A stretch of 64,000 nt of DNA from Sialis fuliginosa (lineage: Eukaryota > Arthropoda > Insecta > Megaloptera > Sialidae), in assembly GCA_961205875.1 (NCBI GenBank), contig OY540819.1, positions 5,830,501-5,894,500 of the forward strand, read 5' to 3'. This document shows positions 1 to 14,200 of this stretch, in pieces; positions within the stretch are counted from its first letter, which is position 1, and each line of letters begins with the position of its first letter. The notes beneath the pieces were generated by a model. The model worked only from the letters and a program-made list of their open reading frames with translations. It had not been told where the DNA came from and ran no database searches. The translations under genes and the position numbers were made by a program.

Positions 1-526
1 ACAAATAAAACAATTTTACGGATTTTAATAATAATAATTTAACCTCTATGGAATTGTGTTATTACACGTATATTTTTCTTCCTTATTTTATGTGTTTTTA
101 GTCAAATTGTAATTTAATCAATTTTTTTAGTATGTTCATAAATATTTTTACAACCTAAATATTGTAGGTATTGTATTATATAATATATTTTCCAAAGTAT
201 ACCTATACCTATATATATTTGTACACATGAATAACGTTCATTTACATAAAAGCATATTGAGTATTTATGTTCTGTATAACTCATAATTAATTTTAATGTT
301 ATCATAATTACACAGAAAAAGATGCAATTATTTTGTTAATGTAATATGACATCAGTATATCATTAGGTACATATATAAATGTATGGCAGAATTAGTTCCT
401 GTTTTTAAAATATAAATATGGATGGACTTGAAATATTGCTCCTGCACCGGCTTTTCTTATAACATTGTCATTATACTGTTCAGCGCCTTGATGAACTTGC
501 ATATCTAGCCTAGTAATTATACTGTC

Positions 527-580
527 TTAGGCTTTTTAACACTGAAGATCCTATCAAATTCGGTTCAGTAATTTTTTAAG
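527..580 (+). repeat. Dispersed repeat fragment, retrotransposon-tail-like
   Basis: The stretch starting TTAGGCTTTTTAA and running to a GGTTCAGTAA motif recurs at 9911-9975. An 'ATCGGTTCAGTAG'-like motif is common at the 3' ends of RTE-type LINEs in insects, and a third version lies at 19,996-20,020. Only a fragment is present. Confidence 0.35.
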
Positions 581-1387
581 TTTGCCAACTTTGAAAAATC
601 ATGCAGACCAGCAGATAAACGAAAATTCTTAAAACTATATTGATTATTTATTGAAATTATATAATTATATCTAATTTCTATTACCAATAAATATTTTTTT
701 CTATAATAGAAAGCACAAATACGTCGTTTTAATAAACTTTTCAACCAGTCGAAAAAATCAATGTTTTTTACATGCAATTAAATACGAAATAAAAAACTGT
801 TTTTTAATTTATTAGCAAAGAAATGAATTATTAAAAAGTATGATAATCACATTGGAAAATGTGACTCAAATATGATTTATATTTATTATCATACGTGTTT
901 CTTATTATTTACCGTTTCTTTGCACTCACAAGTGAACTGAATAAAAAAAAATGTAAAAAATATAATACGTCAATTCATTTTCATTCATTAAATAAGACAT
1001 TGATGTTCGTAATATGTTTATGTAAAAAATATAAAACGCTAAAAATCTACGACTTATGTCTGTTTATTATGATATCGTGTTTCACTATTACCTCATGACA
1101 TGGAATGTCTTTAGTTTATTTAATCTTGATAGAAAACGGAGGTAAATTAACATAACGACATATAAATTAAATATCACCTTGAATTGATGCTTACTTACTG
1201 CAAATTGTTGTTAATTTACTTCAAATGTAACATATATTATTTGTAGTTATGGTGGTTTATCTTCTTTTAAATTAATAAACTTAATAAATTTTTATAAAGA
1301 ACCAGTAGCGCATTTAAGATTTTTTGATCCGGAAACATTTGTATGTATTTAAATATTTAGTTGTGTACATATATGTATATTATACAC

Positions 1388-1765
1388 ATAAGGAACTGGC
1401 ACCAGTCTTGGAAATGACCCCAATAATGGCTATTTTTTAATTAAATGTACTGAATTAGAAATATTTGTTGATATTTGATTACTACCATTTCCGAATAATA
1501 ATCTATATACATTGAACTGTCTTGCAGCGTGATTTGATGACATTTGATGACATTGATGGTGGACATTTAAATTAATTATTATATTATCATATATAGTAAC
1601 TTCTTTATATGGTTTCAAATTTAACGATTTCTACTTTTATATCTTTTGTGTCGTAGTACTTATCATTTTTTAATCATTAGCAAGTATCCATCACTGCGTG
1701 CTCATTACTGGTATTACTTTATCCATTACTGGAGAAAAAACATAAACAAAATAAAAGACTGATTT
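1388..1765 (-). mobile_element. Right-end fragment of an unclassified TIR element (family D)
   Basis: It begins with ACTGGCACCAGTCTTGG and is the inverted counterpart of 12,490-12,896, the right end of the full element at 11,611-12,896. Both copies keep an open frame of about 40 codons ending in ISNSVHLIKK and a stop. Differences between the copies often change amino acids, so protein-level selection is not evident. Confidence 0.65.
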
Positions 1766-2094
1766 GAAAAAAACAAACTATATTTGCGGATTTTGGTAAC
1801 TAAATTGATTAAATAAATAGTTACTTATTTTATTAGTAACATGAATTACAAAAAATAAGCCTGTCAACCACAAAAACAGTAAACCTTCCTCTTTAGCGAC
1901 CATAACTGGTGACAGTAGGTTGTTGGTTATCTAACTTCAGAGGAATCCTAGCAGAGACTGAACTTAATTATAGAATGCTTTCATCTTTTGATAAACTAGC
2001 GACCCGAATCCTGCTCATTATTATTTTTAATAATGTCAATACAATTGGTAAATTTATATTTATATAATTAAAATATTTCAGTAAAAGCAAGAAC

Positions 2095-2282
2095 ATGCGG
2101 TTGGATATAGAACCGCTGGGCATTGCCTCTGACGTAGTGTCGGCGAGTACGCTGAAGAGATGGTGCCAGATGGAACCGCGACAGCCTGTGGGGATGGTGC
2201 ACTACTCCGGCATCGACCTACCGGCGCACCCCATCAGTCCCTTCCCCCACGACCCGGTGCTTAACAAGAAGGTCGTACTATG
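2095..2282 (+). CDS. GDAP2: GDAP2 exon 1 (first coding exon)
   Basis: The acceptor TTTCAG ends at 2081, and 13 untranslated bases precede the ATG. It encodes residues 1-62 and two bases of Trp63, including PFPHDPVLNKKVVLW, which corresponds to the family motif just before the macro domain. The donor is TG|GTAAGA (phase 2). The N-terminal 45 residues are poorly conserved in the family. Confidence 0.9.
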
Positions 2283-5200
2283 GTAAGATTTATATAAATA
2301 CATATATTGGTGATATTAAAGTGATTCTCGGTTCGTTATAGTTGTCGTTAAAATAAATACGTGGAGTACATCTAGAATCATTTTAAATATTTTGATACAT
2401 TTTAGCTATAATTTAGCAGTTCAAAAACTAAAAGGATCTAAATAAGCGGAAATACAATAGGTACAATCTCAAATTGTTCGAACGATGTGCTATTTTTTTT
2501 TGAATAGATGAAAATTAATATCAACAACGTGATTTGTTATACTTATGTAGGCATTTTTCCGGAAATTTTCTGTACAACGTTGTCATCTTTGATAATATTT
2601 TAATAGAGTATATACATATAGACAGAACAAATAATAAATATTTGAAAAAAATCGCAGTATAAAAATTTCCACGTCAAGTACAGCAGCTTGAATATAATAT
2701 GACCTCTAACAATTTCTCATCAAGTTATGTAATTTCGATTTCTCTCAAATCCACAAACAAGTTGGCAACAATTGCATATCTGTGGGAGTTGAATGAATCA
2801 ACAGTTTCGGAATACATGTGTTTTAAATATTTCACGTAAAACCCACAAGTTTGTGGCGGTGATCGCGCGTGTAATGCCCGTCATAGTTCTCTCTGTGATG
2901 ATGGGTCGGACCGCTGTTGTTTACTGTTCGTTTTGTTGTCATCATGCGGGTGGAAAAATTAATCACGTCAGTTATCTAAATAACCTGGAAATTGTTCACA
3001 ACAAAACACCTAAACGTTTTCGTAATGAGATCGCCAAGCAAATAAAAATGGTGCCCAGAGCCGGCAACTCTAGCGCCTTGGGCGAGGTTTTTTAACCTTC
3101 TTTCCCCTCCGAGACGGTCAATCATTTCTCCACTTTAATAATTTATTCAATAAAAAAAAAGAAAATGCTTTTTTTATAACCAAAAACGTAAAAATTCCTA
3201 TTGTGTCAACTGTGATTCTATGGGTCTCATGAATGTCGCCTGCCCTGATTATCCCAAGGCAAAATCATTTCATCATGTAATCCCCATCAGATGAAGAATG
3301 TTCCGTTTTAGCTGGCTGTATACTATGAAAATTAAGGCCACAAACACAAAAAAACGCAAAAATATTTAATTTTGATTCAAATTTACTATTTAAATCTTTT
3401 ACTCGAGAGTCCAGGGTCAATTCTAGAGAAATATTTGAAAAATATGTTATGTGTATAATTTTAAAACATAATGTTAATTTCTACGATATTACAGAAAATA
3501 TTTTGATCATTTATGTATAAGCACTTTTAACAGTTTTTATTTTTAAATTAACCGAAAACTACTCAACCAAAAAAAGAAGACTTTCCAATAATCTACCGCA
3601 AGCGAAGGGGGCTACTATTAAGTTGGGGTGGTCGGGACTTATTACATCATTCTAGTTTCCTTTTTGAAACAGCTCTTTGTAATTAACTTTTCAAATCGAC
3701 AGCCTGTACCTATAGATAGGTACTATTATTATAATTAATAAATCAAATATGTATATCTAAAATGATTGTATTACAATAATTTCTTGATAAAATAAAATAC
3801 TTATTTTAAATATATCATTAAACAAAAATTAAAATATTAATAAAAATGACTTTTTTTGGGTTACCCAGTGGGGAGCCAACCCTGATTACAACTAGAATCT
3901 TATATTTATTGTTAGTTAAACGTGAAAATATCAGGAAACTACAAATAATTCAAAATGAAAATCAAATAAAAATATTACAAGAGATAATAGGTAAAGTTTA
4001 TTTTATAATACTCTATATTTCATGCTATTTATAAACCCAAACTATTCTAATTACTTGTTTCATTAAATTAGAGTAAACATACATAATATATATCTGTACT
4101 ATGTGGGTTACGTTCTTGTATAATGCTTATGCTTACAACCGTCTTTTAAGTACATTGATTAATACAAAAGAGATAAGGTTATTGGCTGACGTACAGACTT
4201 TTATAGATTTCTTGTCATCTGGTCTTTTATAGTGTTGCCTTTCATTAGAACTGAAATAGTTTGTCTATAAATAAACTTGAAACATCAAAATGTAAGTTAT
4301 AAAAAACATTTCTTAGGTAATAAAAAATAGGCAAGTTTTAGAACAACACGTTATTCCAGTCACATATATTTTATTATTTAAAATACTTATAAATAATTTT
4401 ATTATGTGCGCATGTTTGTTAATACCGTTTGATAAACACAGCTGTATTACTTTCCATTGACGTATTTATTATATATAAATTTAAATTGACGATAAACCTT
4501 AATTGGTTTATCATAATCTTCACTGCATACAGAGAGGTCCAAAAGTAAAATAATGCATTGAAATTTAAAAAAAATCAAACTGAAAAAATGATATCAGTTT
4601 TTTTTCCAGTAAATATACAATTATTTTGAGAACACAAAATATTTTTTTAAATTTTAATTCTATTCATTAGAAAAGAAAATTTTTACTTGGATCTTAACAA
4701 ATATGATCAAAAATTGTATTTTTTTACTTTAGTCATTCACTTTTTCATAGTAGTACCTTCAAGATTTTCACATATGTAATGCATAACTACATACCTACCC
4801 CTACTTTATCTTGGTGTTAAATGAGCAGTAGCTCTTATTTTCTTAAGCTCTACACAGAGAGTTTATGACATAAGTAATTAAAACTATGATATATTTATCA
4901 ATATCTTTTTAAACAGTTTATTCAATAAAATCTCTCTAAATTAAGTAACAGTCGTTATTTTGTTATAACATAACGTTCAAAATTCTTATTGACTAAGGCT
5001 GAAGCCATACACGTATCTGTTCTGCTTACCTCGCAAGTAGCTGTAAAGACACTAATTATTTTGGAATAAAGCAGGATAAGTAGAAAGAGTACATATGTAC
5101 AGAACTATATAATTATAATTTTGATAGCCAAGTTGAATAAATTACACACCTGTTTATTTTTATTTATAAAATCAATTTTCCATTTATTTGATTTAAAAGT

Positions 5201-8200
5201 TAGTAGTTTTAAACTTATATTAGCATTTCTAACACCTGTGAATCTGTACATAAAAATACACCAATTTAAAAGTCAAAACTTTCTCACTGATAATTATTTA
5301 ACAACTTATATACACAAAGAATGAAGCTGTTAATCATATTATTTCGCAAGTGCATATCTCACATATATAATATAATTAATTAACACATGTTACAGGATGG
5401 GTGACATATCAGCACTTCAAGCCGACGCTATCGTGAACTCAACAAACGAGTCTCTGAACGACAACAACTCGGTGAGCAACAAAATATACAACAGGGCAGG
5501 ATCGCAGCTCAAAGAGGAAATATACTCAGACATTAAAGGTGACTTTTATTCATTACTGGTTGTTGTGTGCGGAGGCATTGTTAGAAAATACCGCCGTTTG
5601 GAATGAGTAGAATGAGGGGGAAGATTGTATGTGGGACTATGTATTGTGTGAGAATGCATGTAAAATATGACCGAAATATTTTATAAGTCGTGAAGAAAGA
5701 AAAATATATGTTTGTATGTCTATACAGATTTTTGCATGTATGTGCTTTGCATTTTCGTGATTTTTAGTTTATCATTATTTACAATTAGTTTAAATAGAAT
5801 CATTTTATCTCACTATAGCTTCGCGTATATTTTAAATTCAATTAATACTCATGCGGCTGGTTGCTCTTAACTCTTTCAGCAGGGTTTTAAATTTAAATAA
5901 CAGTTCACTGGCATATGTAATCAATTGTATGGTATTGAATGACTTAGCAGATTTACATTATTATATTGTAAAGTTATTGCCACTTTGTTATAACAATTTG
6001 ACTGTACTTTGCTTCTAATCTAGAGAAAATTCTTTATAATATAAGAAAAACAAATATAAAAAAATTTACAAGAATGAATAAATTTTTATATTATTCCTAC
6101 AAAATGTATTATTTATGAATTTTATTTAAAATAAATAGCATAATATTAATTACAGATGTATGAAAAAGTAATTATAAATTAAAAACCACTTGTATAATAA
6201 CAAAACCAACATCTTGAGAATCGTCCTTCATGCATACCAACGTAAACTTACTTTTTATATGTACAAAAAAACTATAAGTACCTATCATTTAATTCCGGGT
6301 AATTTCATTCTTTGTTTATATTTAGAAAAACACGTCATTACTTTCGCCCCACCCTGTATACACTTACAAAAAAGTCCATGTTGTTTTTGTGTACAAGCTT
6401 ACGTATATTAATCATTCACATTTACCTTGTATATCAAAATACACAGTCCATTGTTCGTATCTACTAGAATTAGAATATCAGTACATATAAGTTTATTGTA
6501 GGAAGGCTTCCTATAGTTTCTTACTAGTTTTTCGTGTGGACATTAGTATTCATTATTTGTACGCAGTGAAGTTTTGTCAAGAGAAAAATCTGTGTGACTT
6601 TGTTTGTTGTGTTTTTGGTATGATTCAAATATTTTTATGTACATAGTTTATGAGTGTTTCATGATAATTGCATATAATATCATTCCTTTGTTTTAATCTG
6701 TATTAAAATGGCTAGTTTTTGTCTAAAAATTTAAATTATCTATTATGTTATTTATTATACTATATATTAATTTAGTATTTACAATAGTGTGTTGTTTGTG
6801 TTGTTCAGAATCCAAAATTGTTAAATTAATACAGTGTGTTAGGTATATATTTTGGTGGTGGGGGACGAAAATTCTGGAGGGCTGGTAATTTTATATCTTT
6901 TTTTTTTTTTTTGAATAAATATATTTTATTTTATTCATAGAAATAAATTAATAATTTATATTGAAATATAAATGTTTCGACCGGCAAAAATGTTTTTCAT
7001 GTATTCAACACTGAATATACATATTTTATATTTAGTTAAATGCAGTGGTTGCATTAAATTAAATAACATAAATTGTTTTTTTAATTAAATTAATATTTTA
7101 TTAAAAACAAATGAATAATTAACTTTATTTATGAGATTATTTTCCGTTGCTGTTTATAAAAAAATATTATTTTTGATAGTAGTAAAATCATTTGATTTTT
7201 TCAGTTTGCTTTATTTTTCTGGAATCGGTTAGAAGTACTTATAATACGCTACATTGGCATCCGAATGACATGTTCCATTTAAATCAATAACAGTGTCAAT
7301 ATCTTAAATTCATTTACAATTCTTTATTATCAAAATTTTAGGAATTTGTAACACATTAAATATCGTGTTACGATAATATTTTTCTAATAAAAATATATAA
7401 TTTTTATTACCTATAAGATTTCTTGTTCATTTTGAATTTTTATTTTATTTATTTATCAGCTTGAAATAATCTTTACTCGTATGCAAGATAAGGAATATGA
7501 ATCAAAGGTTTTTTCGTTTTATAATTGAAACAATCTAAATTATTTGTTTTTCGTCTTTGATGTATAGGATTGTGAAACAATATTATTCATCATATTTATC
7601 ATTAATTACAAACGTATCTCATTTAAAAAAAAATATTTTCAAATGATTTTACCGAAAAGGTATTTCTATTTACAATAAATTGTTATTGTGAAGTAATATA
7701 TTTTAAAACTGTTTATATGTTTTTTATTTATTCTTTTTGGGAGGTGGAGAGGGGAAATTGAAAGAAGAAAATGTATATTTATTTAGAACATTATTTTTAA
7801 AATAATTTTTTAATGTTTTAAATCTCTTTACAAGATAACTATTTTTGATTCATTTCGTTATTAAAAATCAAATAGATTTAGAAAATAAGAAAAAAATGAG
7901 TATTCGCACGAGTTATCTCGGCCACCTGAACGAAACGTGACTGGCTTAATACCGGAGACTTACCCAGATCTAATTACACTCGAAAAAAAATGTTTCTGTA
8001 TAAAATAAACAAACCCGTTCGTCTGTTAAATGGACTTTAGTAATTTTTTCTTCTGAACAACCCATTTAATACATAAATTAAATAATAAAATTACAAAAAC
8101 GACCTATATTTACAACAACATTGTAAACAAATAATTAGTTATGTAATGGGCGAGTGATCAAGTACAAATGATAAAAAACTATGTTGTATGTGTTGCAGAA

Positions 8201-11200
8201 TGTAAAACAGGTGAGGTGCGGGTAACCCAGGGTCACGCTTTACCGTCGCGGTACATCATCCACACTGTGGGCCCCAAGTACAACGTCAAGTACCAGACAG
8301 CTGCGGAGAATACACTCCATGCTTGCTATAGGTAATTATAATCTAACATTTAAATGTTATGTATATTGTATGTGGATATTTTACTAATTATAAACGAAGC
8401 GTAAGGATACACATAATAGCACTTCCGAATGTACGAGTATATATTACGACATAACATGGTGATGCGATGGTTCGAAAAATGTTATGAATCTTGAAGATAC
8501 ATAATTATATTTCCAAAAAATATGAATGAAAATAATCACATTCCAAAGCATTTGTTGTTTTAAGGATGTATGACAGGTATCTAATTTCAACGAGAAATAG
8601 TTGAAATTTGAAGAAGTTACTCCTTTATACATCTTAAGTTCCCACACAAAATTTCAAAAGGTTTTACAACATAGTTTCAAAGTTATTATTTTTATAAATT
8701 AACATGGGCTCTTATGGCAGAATGGTGTATTTACGGTTAAAGTCCAATAAAACACATGGTTCAAGCATCGAGAAAAATCTCAAATTTTCACAACGCGTCA
8801 CCTACATATTTAGCGACAAGTTTCATAAAAAAACTATACACATACAGGACTAAATTGTGAGAAAAAAAATTATTGGTGAAAAATATAAAAAATAAAAATA
8901 AAAATGGCGTACTGAAATGTAATGATTTGTTTTTATTACATATTTTTACATATATGTAAGCATATGAAGTACTAATATTGTTATTTTCATTACATTTGTT
9001 CCACATATTATTATGTTCTAAATAGTGTTATTTAAAAATATTTTATAATTTATGTCATTTATAACAATAAAATAGTTCTTTTGTTTTTATATCTGACAGA
9101 TGAATTCAGAATAAAATTTTTTCGTATTATCAACACAAATATTAATTTTTTGGCTAAAATTCTAAAATAACAGTCAATAATGGGAAATAAGGTTTAAAAC
9201 AAAAGTATTTTTAAACCAATTTGACTTTCTTATAAGCATTTAAAGTGAATAATTGATAATTTGATTTTGATCGTTTATTGCATCTAGATTTACATTATTT
9301 TTTACTCAGACTGTACGTGCCATATATCCTTAAATATTTCTCAATATATTATTATGTGTATTTACAGTATGTATATAGTACTATAATATTATTACTTCAC
9401 TGGAAGTCCGCGTAAAAAAATACGCACGTAACTTTGTTGGATAGCCGGTTGCAAGAAGGGAGTCAGTAGTTTGAATTTGATTGGCAGTAAAGATGGTTTT
9501 TATAAACATGAATTTTTATAAGACAAAAATATCGACTGTAAATTTTCCTAAATACGTACTTGCCATAATATCGCATTTACTAATTTTATAGTTTTATGTC
9601 CGGTATTATAAAGGAACTAGCAAATTTGTTAGCTAGTAAGCACTTTCAAATGCGATATCAAACTTATATGACAGTTCTTTTGGAGTTTGTTGATGACTTT
9701 GACAAGTTTCGCGCACGCGTTGTAGGTAAATACCAACAGTGGTGATGTTATGAAAATTATTTTGTACGGTGAAAGATGCCAACTGTGTTACAATTAGTTG
9801 AAGTGTCACTGCTCTAAATTCCATAACTAATCCATAGATACTAACACATAATTAATACCCCATTTGAAAGTAATTGCAAATTTTGCTAGCTGCTTTATAA
9901 TACCGGACATTAGGCTTTTTAATAATGAAAGTCTTAGCAAAATCGGCTCAGTAGTTTTCTGATTATTTTGCTTTAAAATGATTAAAATATTTGCATTGCA
10001 CAGTAAGGCAACCTAGACAAAAAAGTGCAGACTTTCCGGACACTTGAATCGTTTGCTTAAAAATCGTCCTCGATCTGGTGTTAATGACAAAAAATTTTGG
10101 GGAAAATTTAAACTTTTTTTATATTTTCACGAATTTCCCACATGAAGCGTCAATTTTTAACCTATAAAGGTTTTATTATAATGTATTCCAAGATTAAAAA
10201 AAAAATCATTCGAATCCAAGTAGTTTGAACTAGTTCCTAGATAAAAACCTAAGTTTCCCTTTTCCTGTAAATCCTTCATTAATTAAATTTTGTTCTTTAA
10301 GAAAAAAGTTTTCATACCCAAAAATCCGTTTTTTTATTTTTGTTAATCGGATTAGAAATACCGTATTGTCCTTTGAAAAAAAAAATCTTTTTAGATTAGA
10401 ATACAATCTTGCTATCCTATTGCAAATATCCTTGAAACAAAATCTTCATTTGCGTGTCCTGATAAAAAAAAATTAATTAAAAATTGATGCGACACTTAGG
10501 TTAATTATTCATATTTATAAATTAAGTAATTCTATGTGTTTTTATTGCAGAAACGTGTTACATAAATGCTGTGAATTGAACTTACGGACGATTGGTTTAT
10601 GTGTTGTAAATTCAGTAAAAAGGAATTATCCACCTGACCAGGGTGCTCACATAGCGTTACGTAAGTAACTTCTTATTGATTTATCTGACATTAGTTGCCC
10701 CAAAAGCTAAGTGTTATTAGGTCGGATATATTATTTATATACTATATAAGGGATTTCTATTTAACGAGCTTTTAACTATACCGGGTGTTCCAGACCACCC
10801 GTCCACTATGTTTTACGCCTAAACTATTGAAGATAAGAGTTTTATGATAAAAAAATTTACTGTATACATCGGCCCTAAAGAATTTCAGGAAAATATTTTC
10901 AACCACCTAAAACTACCCCTTGGGGGATAGTTTGAGGGGTGCATGCCCATTTCTCAGTAAAATTAAATGGAACGGTATATCTAAAAGTACATCATTTTAA
11001 AGATCATAAAAAAGTAAGAAACTTTTGTAAAAAAATTTTTTTCATACATTCAATTGTTTAGAAAATATGGCGAAATGTTCTCAAATCTTAGGGTTTTACT
11101 AAAAGTGCTGTAGTTTCGTTAAATGTTAATGAATTTTTATTTTTTATTTGGAAGTAGAAATAACGAACTTTTTAATGATGTATGATTATTTGAGATTTGG

Positions 11201-14200
11201 GTAATTTAAAGTGTCATACGCGACATATCAAAAATGCAAAACTTCAATTGGGGATAATTCAAAAATTTTAAATGGAATGATATACCTATCAATTAGTACT
11301 TTATTATAAAAAATATAAACTTTTGTTAAGAAAATTTTTAATTTTATTTAAAAATATAATTTTAAATATAAAATTTTACTAACAAAAGTTGTCAATTTAA
11401 TTATATTTTTTAAATATTTTCCTGAAATTCATTAGGGTCGATGTATATAGTAAATTTTTTATCATAAAACTCTATCTTCAATAGTTTAGGCGTAAATCAT
11501 AGTGGACGGGTGGTTTGGAACACCCGGTATTCACTTTTTTTGTATGGATAATTTAATTTGTGAGATTGATTTTTGTTGATAGAAGTTGGAAGATTTTATT
11601 TTTTTAAATATAAGATACTGGCACCAGTTATGGCCGCTATAAGAGCAAGGTTAACTGTTTTTGTGATTGATGGGTGTCTTTTTTTCAATTCTCATGAACT
11701 ATACCTTTTCAAGTTCAAATTGGGAATAATCATTTTCAAATTGAGACCTATCAATTTCAAATTGGGAACAATCAACTTCAAATGGAGACTAATCAATTTC
11801 AAATTGGGACCAATCAATATAAAATTGGGAATTATCAATTTTAAATTGGTTAAGTTTAAAAGCTAGTGTTAACATTGAGTTTGGAATTGAAATACCACAT
11901 ATTTATTTAGTGTTTGAAGACAGTAACTATGACTCAAACTGTATTTCGATTACAACGGCTAAAAAATATTGAACGAGAAAATATCACGAAAATTATTGTT
12001 GCTAATTATACCCAACATGTCGCTCATCTTCAAAGATGCATATCTGATGCATTAAATATGCCTTATTAATTTGGATGATTGTAAATTATAGGGGGTCCGA
12101 TTTTAAATAAAATTTAAAAAATAAAAAAGGCCATTCATTTTTTTTCTTATTGAAGTCGAGAAAGTATTTCTTAGGAATCTTCCAACAATTCCAGTCTGGG
12201 GTCCCGTGATAGAATGTGGGGGGGTTTAATTGTAGCCATTACAAATATATTTTGTATTATAATACATTATATTATATTGAAATAAATAATTTATTTATTT
12301 TCATCTCAAATGTGAAATTTACAATTCTCAATTTGAAATTGATTAGTCTCAAATTGAAATTGATTATTCCTAATTTGAAATTGATTATTCCCAATTTGAA
12401 ATTGATTAGTCTCAATTTGAAGTTGAAAAGGTATAGTAAAACAAGTAACTCTTTATTTAATCAATTTAATTACCAAAGTCAGCAAATATAGTTTGTTTTT
12501 TAAATTATAGGCTTTTATTTTGTTGATGTTTTTTCTCCAGTAATGGATAAAGTAAAACCAGTAATGAGCACGCAGTGATGAACACTTGTTAATGATTACA
12601 AAATGATAAGTACTACGACAAAAAAGATATAAAAGAAAGAATCAATGTAAAGCAGTTGCTACAAATGATAATATAATAATTAATAAATAAATTATACTAA
12701 TAATTAGTTTAAATGTCCAACATTTTGACACCTACTGGCCGATTGTCATCAAATCACGCTGTAAGACAGTTAAATGTATATAGATTAATATTAAGAAATG
12801 GTAGTAATCAAATATCAACACATATTTCTAATTCAGTACATTTAATTAAAAAATAGCCATTACTGGGGTCATATCCAAGACTGGTGCCAGTACCTTAGTT
12901 ATGTATTATCCAAATTACAAATCGACCCAAATGTGGGTAAATTTTATTGCCCTTTGATAGGAACGTACATACATATATCCAACTTGGTTACTTATGTATT
13001 CAAAAATTAAACCATCGAGAACCTTTATCTCGATGAATACTAATCACCAATACGTTAACCCAATCAAAGACTTACGCCAGTTGACTTTTACAGGGACAGT
13101 ACGTCGATTCCTGGACCATTACGGACACGCAATAGACACTGTGATATTTGCATTAGAGAATCACGACTTGGGCATTTACGAGGTGCTGATGCCATTGTAC
13201 TTCCCGCGGTCTAAGTACGAAGAGGATATTGCGCGTTGGCAACTTCCGGCGGATATCGGCGGCGCGAACGGAGAGCCTCTGCAGCCGGACAGACAAATAC
13301 GGATTATAGATAATCCGCAGCATACTTTACATCGTGAGTATTTGTTGTTTACTATCACAGATTGATACAAGTGGTTAATATTATAGTTGGTAAAATAATG
13401 TTTAGTGCAACTTATAAACTTATAGGTATGTCATATATATATTTATTTATAAAGTTTTCTTTATAGACTGTGTCTATTTATTTTTACTGATTGTTGAATT
13501 TTGTATTATCTACAATATTTAGAATATAAATATCGGTATGGAGAACCATACATAACTTCCATGTTCTTTCTATCTTTTTAAATATAAATTTTTTGAAAAA
13601 TATTTTATTAATATAATCTACTACTATGAATATAAATTTCGTAATACATAAAAAACATATATACTTAGGACGGTTACAGCAGTTATTGTCATTTGTATAT
13701 AAATATAAATCAAAAACATAATACACATTCGTAGAACAACTAATTTGACAATCTGAATTTAGTTGCATTTGTTTTCAAGGCAACATGAATTAATGACCTA
13801 TTAATTAGTATTTAAAATTCAAAATTTAAGTGTGTTTTTTACCCTTTTGATGGCTGTTTGGGCACGTACAAATAATAAATGTCCCTTAGATTCAATTGAA
13901 CTGCAAATGTACCAAATCTTATCAAAATTAGTGAGTTTTAGACGAAAAAAGTTACAAAATTTCGAATATTTCCAAAACCCCTAATCTGATTAGCACCAAA
14001 ATCAATAGATCTGGAGTACTCACTGAGACAAACATTTCCCCCAAAAATAATTCAGATCGGTACATTTTTACAGTAGTTATCGTGAACGAAAAAAAATCTA
14101 CATCCGCACAGACACACAGGTACACGCACAGCCTCCATGCGGAAATTAACTTTTCTTTACGTTTTGAAGTTAGTACAATGAGAATTTGTCATTTTCTCGG

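Larger units (their letters stand above)
1..2081. other. 5' flank of GDAP2, AT-rich noncoding
   Basis: No coding exon or CpG-rich promoter is visible. The stretch contains a short retrotransposon-tail-like fragment (527-580) and a transposon fragment (1388-1765). A splice acceptor at 2080-2081 implies that a 5' untranslated exon of GDAP2 lies further upstream, either unrecognised here or left of the window. Confidence 0.6.
8332..10550. other. GDAP2 intron 3
   Basis: It contains an inverted-repeat element at 9,596-9,910, inserted in or beside a retrotransposon-tail-like repeat (9,911-9,975). The rest is AT-rich with nothing recognised. Confidence 0.6.
11611..12896. mobile_element. Family D element with inverted 21-bp tandem arrays
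   Basis: The inverted termini are TAAGATACTGGCACCAGT at the left and ACTGGTGCCAGTACCTTA at the right. Just inside are two tandem arrays, 11,713-11,860 and 12,325-12,437, built from a 21-bp unit (like CAAATTGGGAACAATCAACTT) and its reverse complement. They are inverted relative to each other and bounded by CTATACCTTTTCAA / TTGAAAAGGTATAG. The right quarter matches 1,388-1,765. No transposase was recognised, and the superfamily is unknown. Confidence 0.7.
10661..13093. other. GDAP2 intron 4
   Basis: Almost entirely transposon-derived: a foldback element at 10,781-11,527 and family D element at 11,611-12,896. The remaining approximately 200 bases before exon 5 are ordinary intron. Confidence 0.75.

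Noticed and set aside
5121..5324. 67-codon frame just upstream of GDAP2 exon 2
   Set aside because: Intronic, AT-biased, out of splice context, with no similarity recognised.
11573..11866. 97-codon frame of FKLGxIN repeats as a possible protein
   Set aside because: It is the direct result of a 21-bp tandem array. The inverted array is also open, so openness is not evidence of coding.
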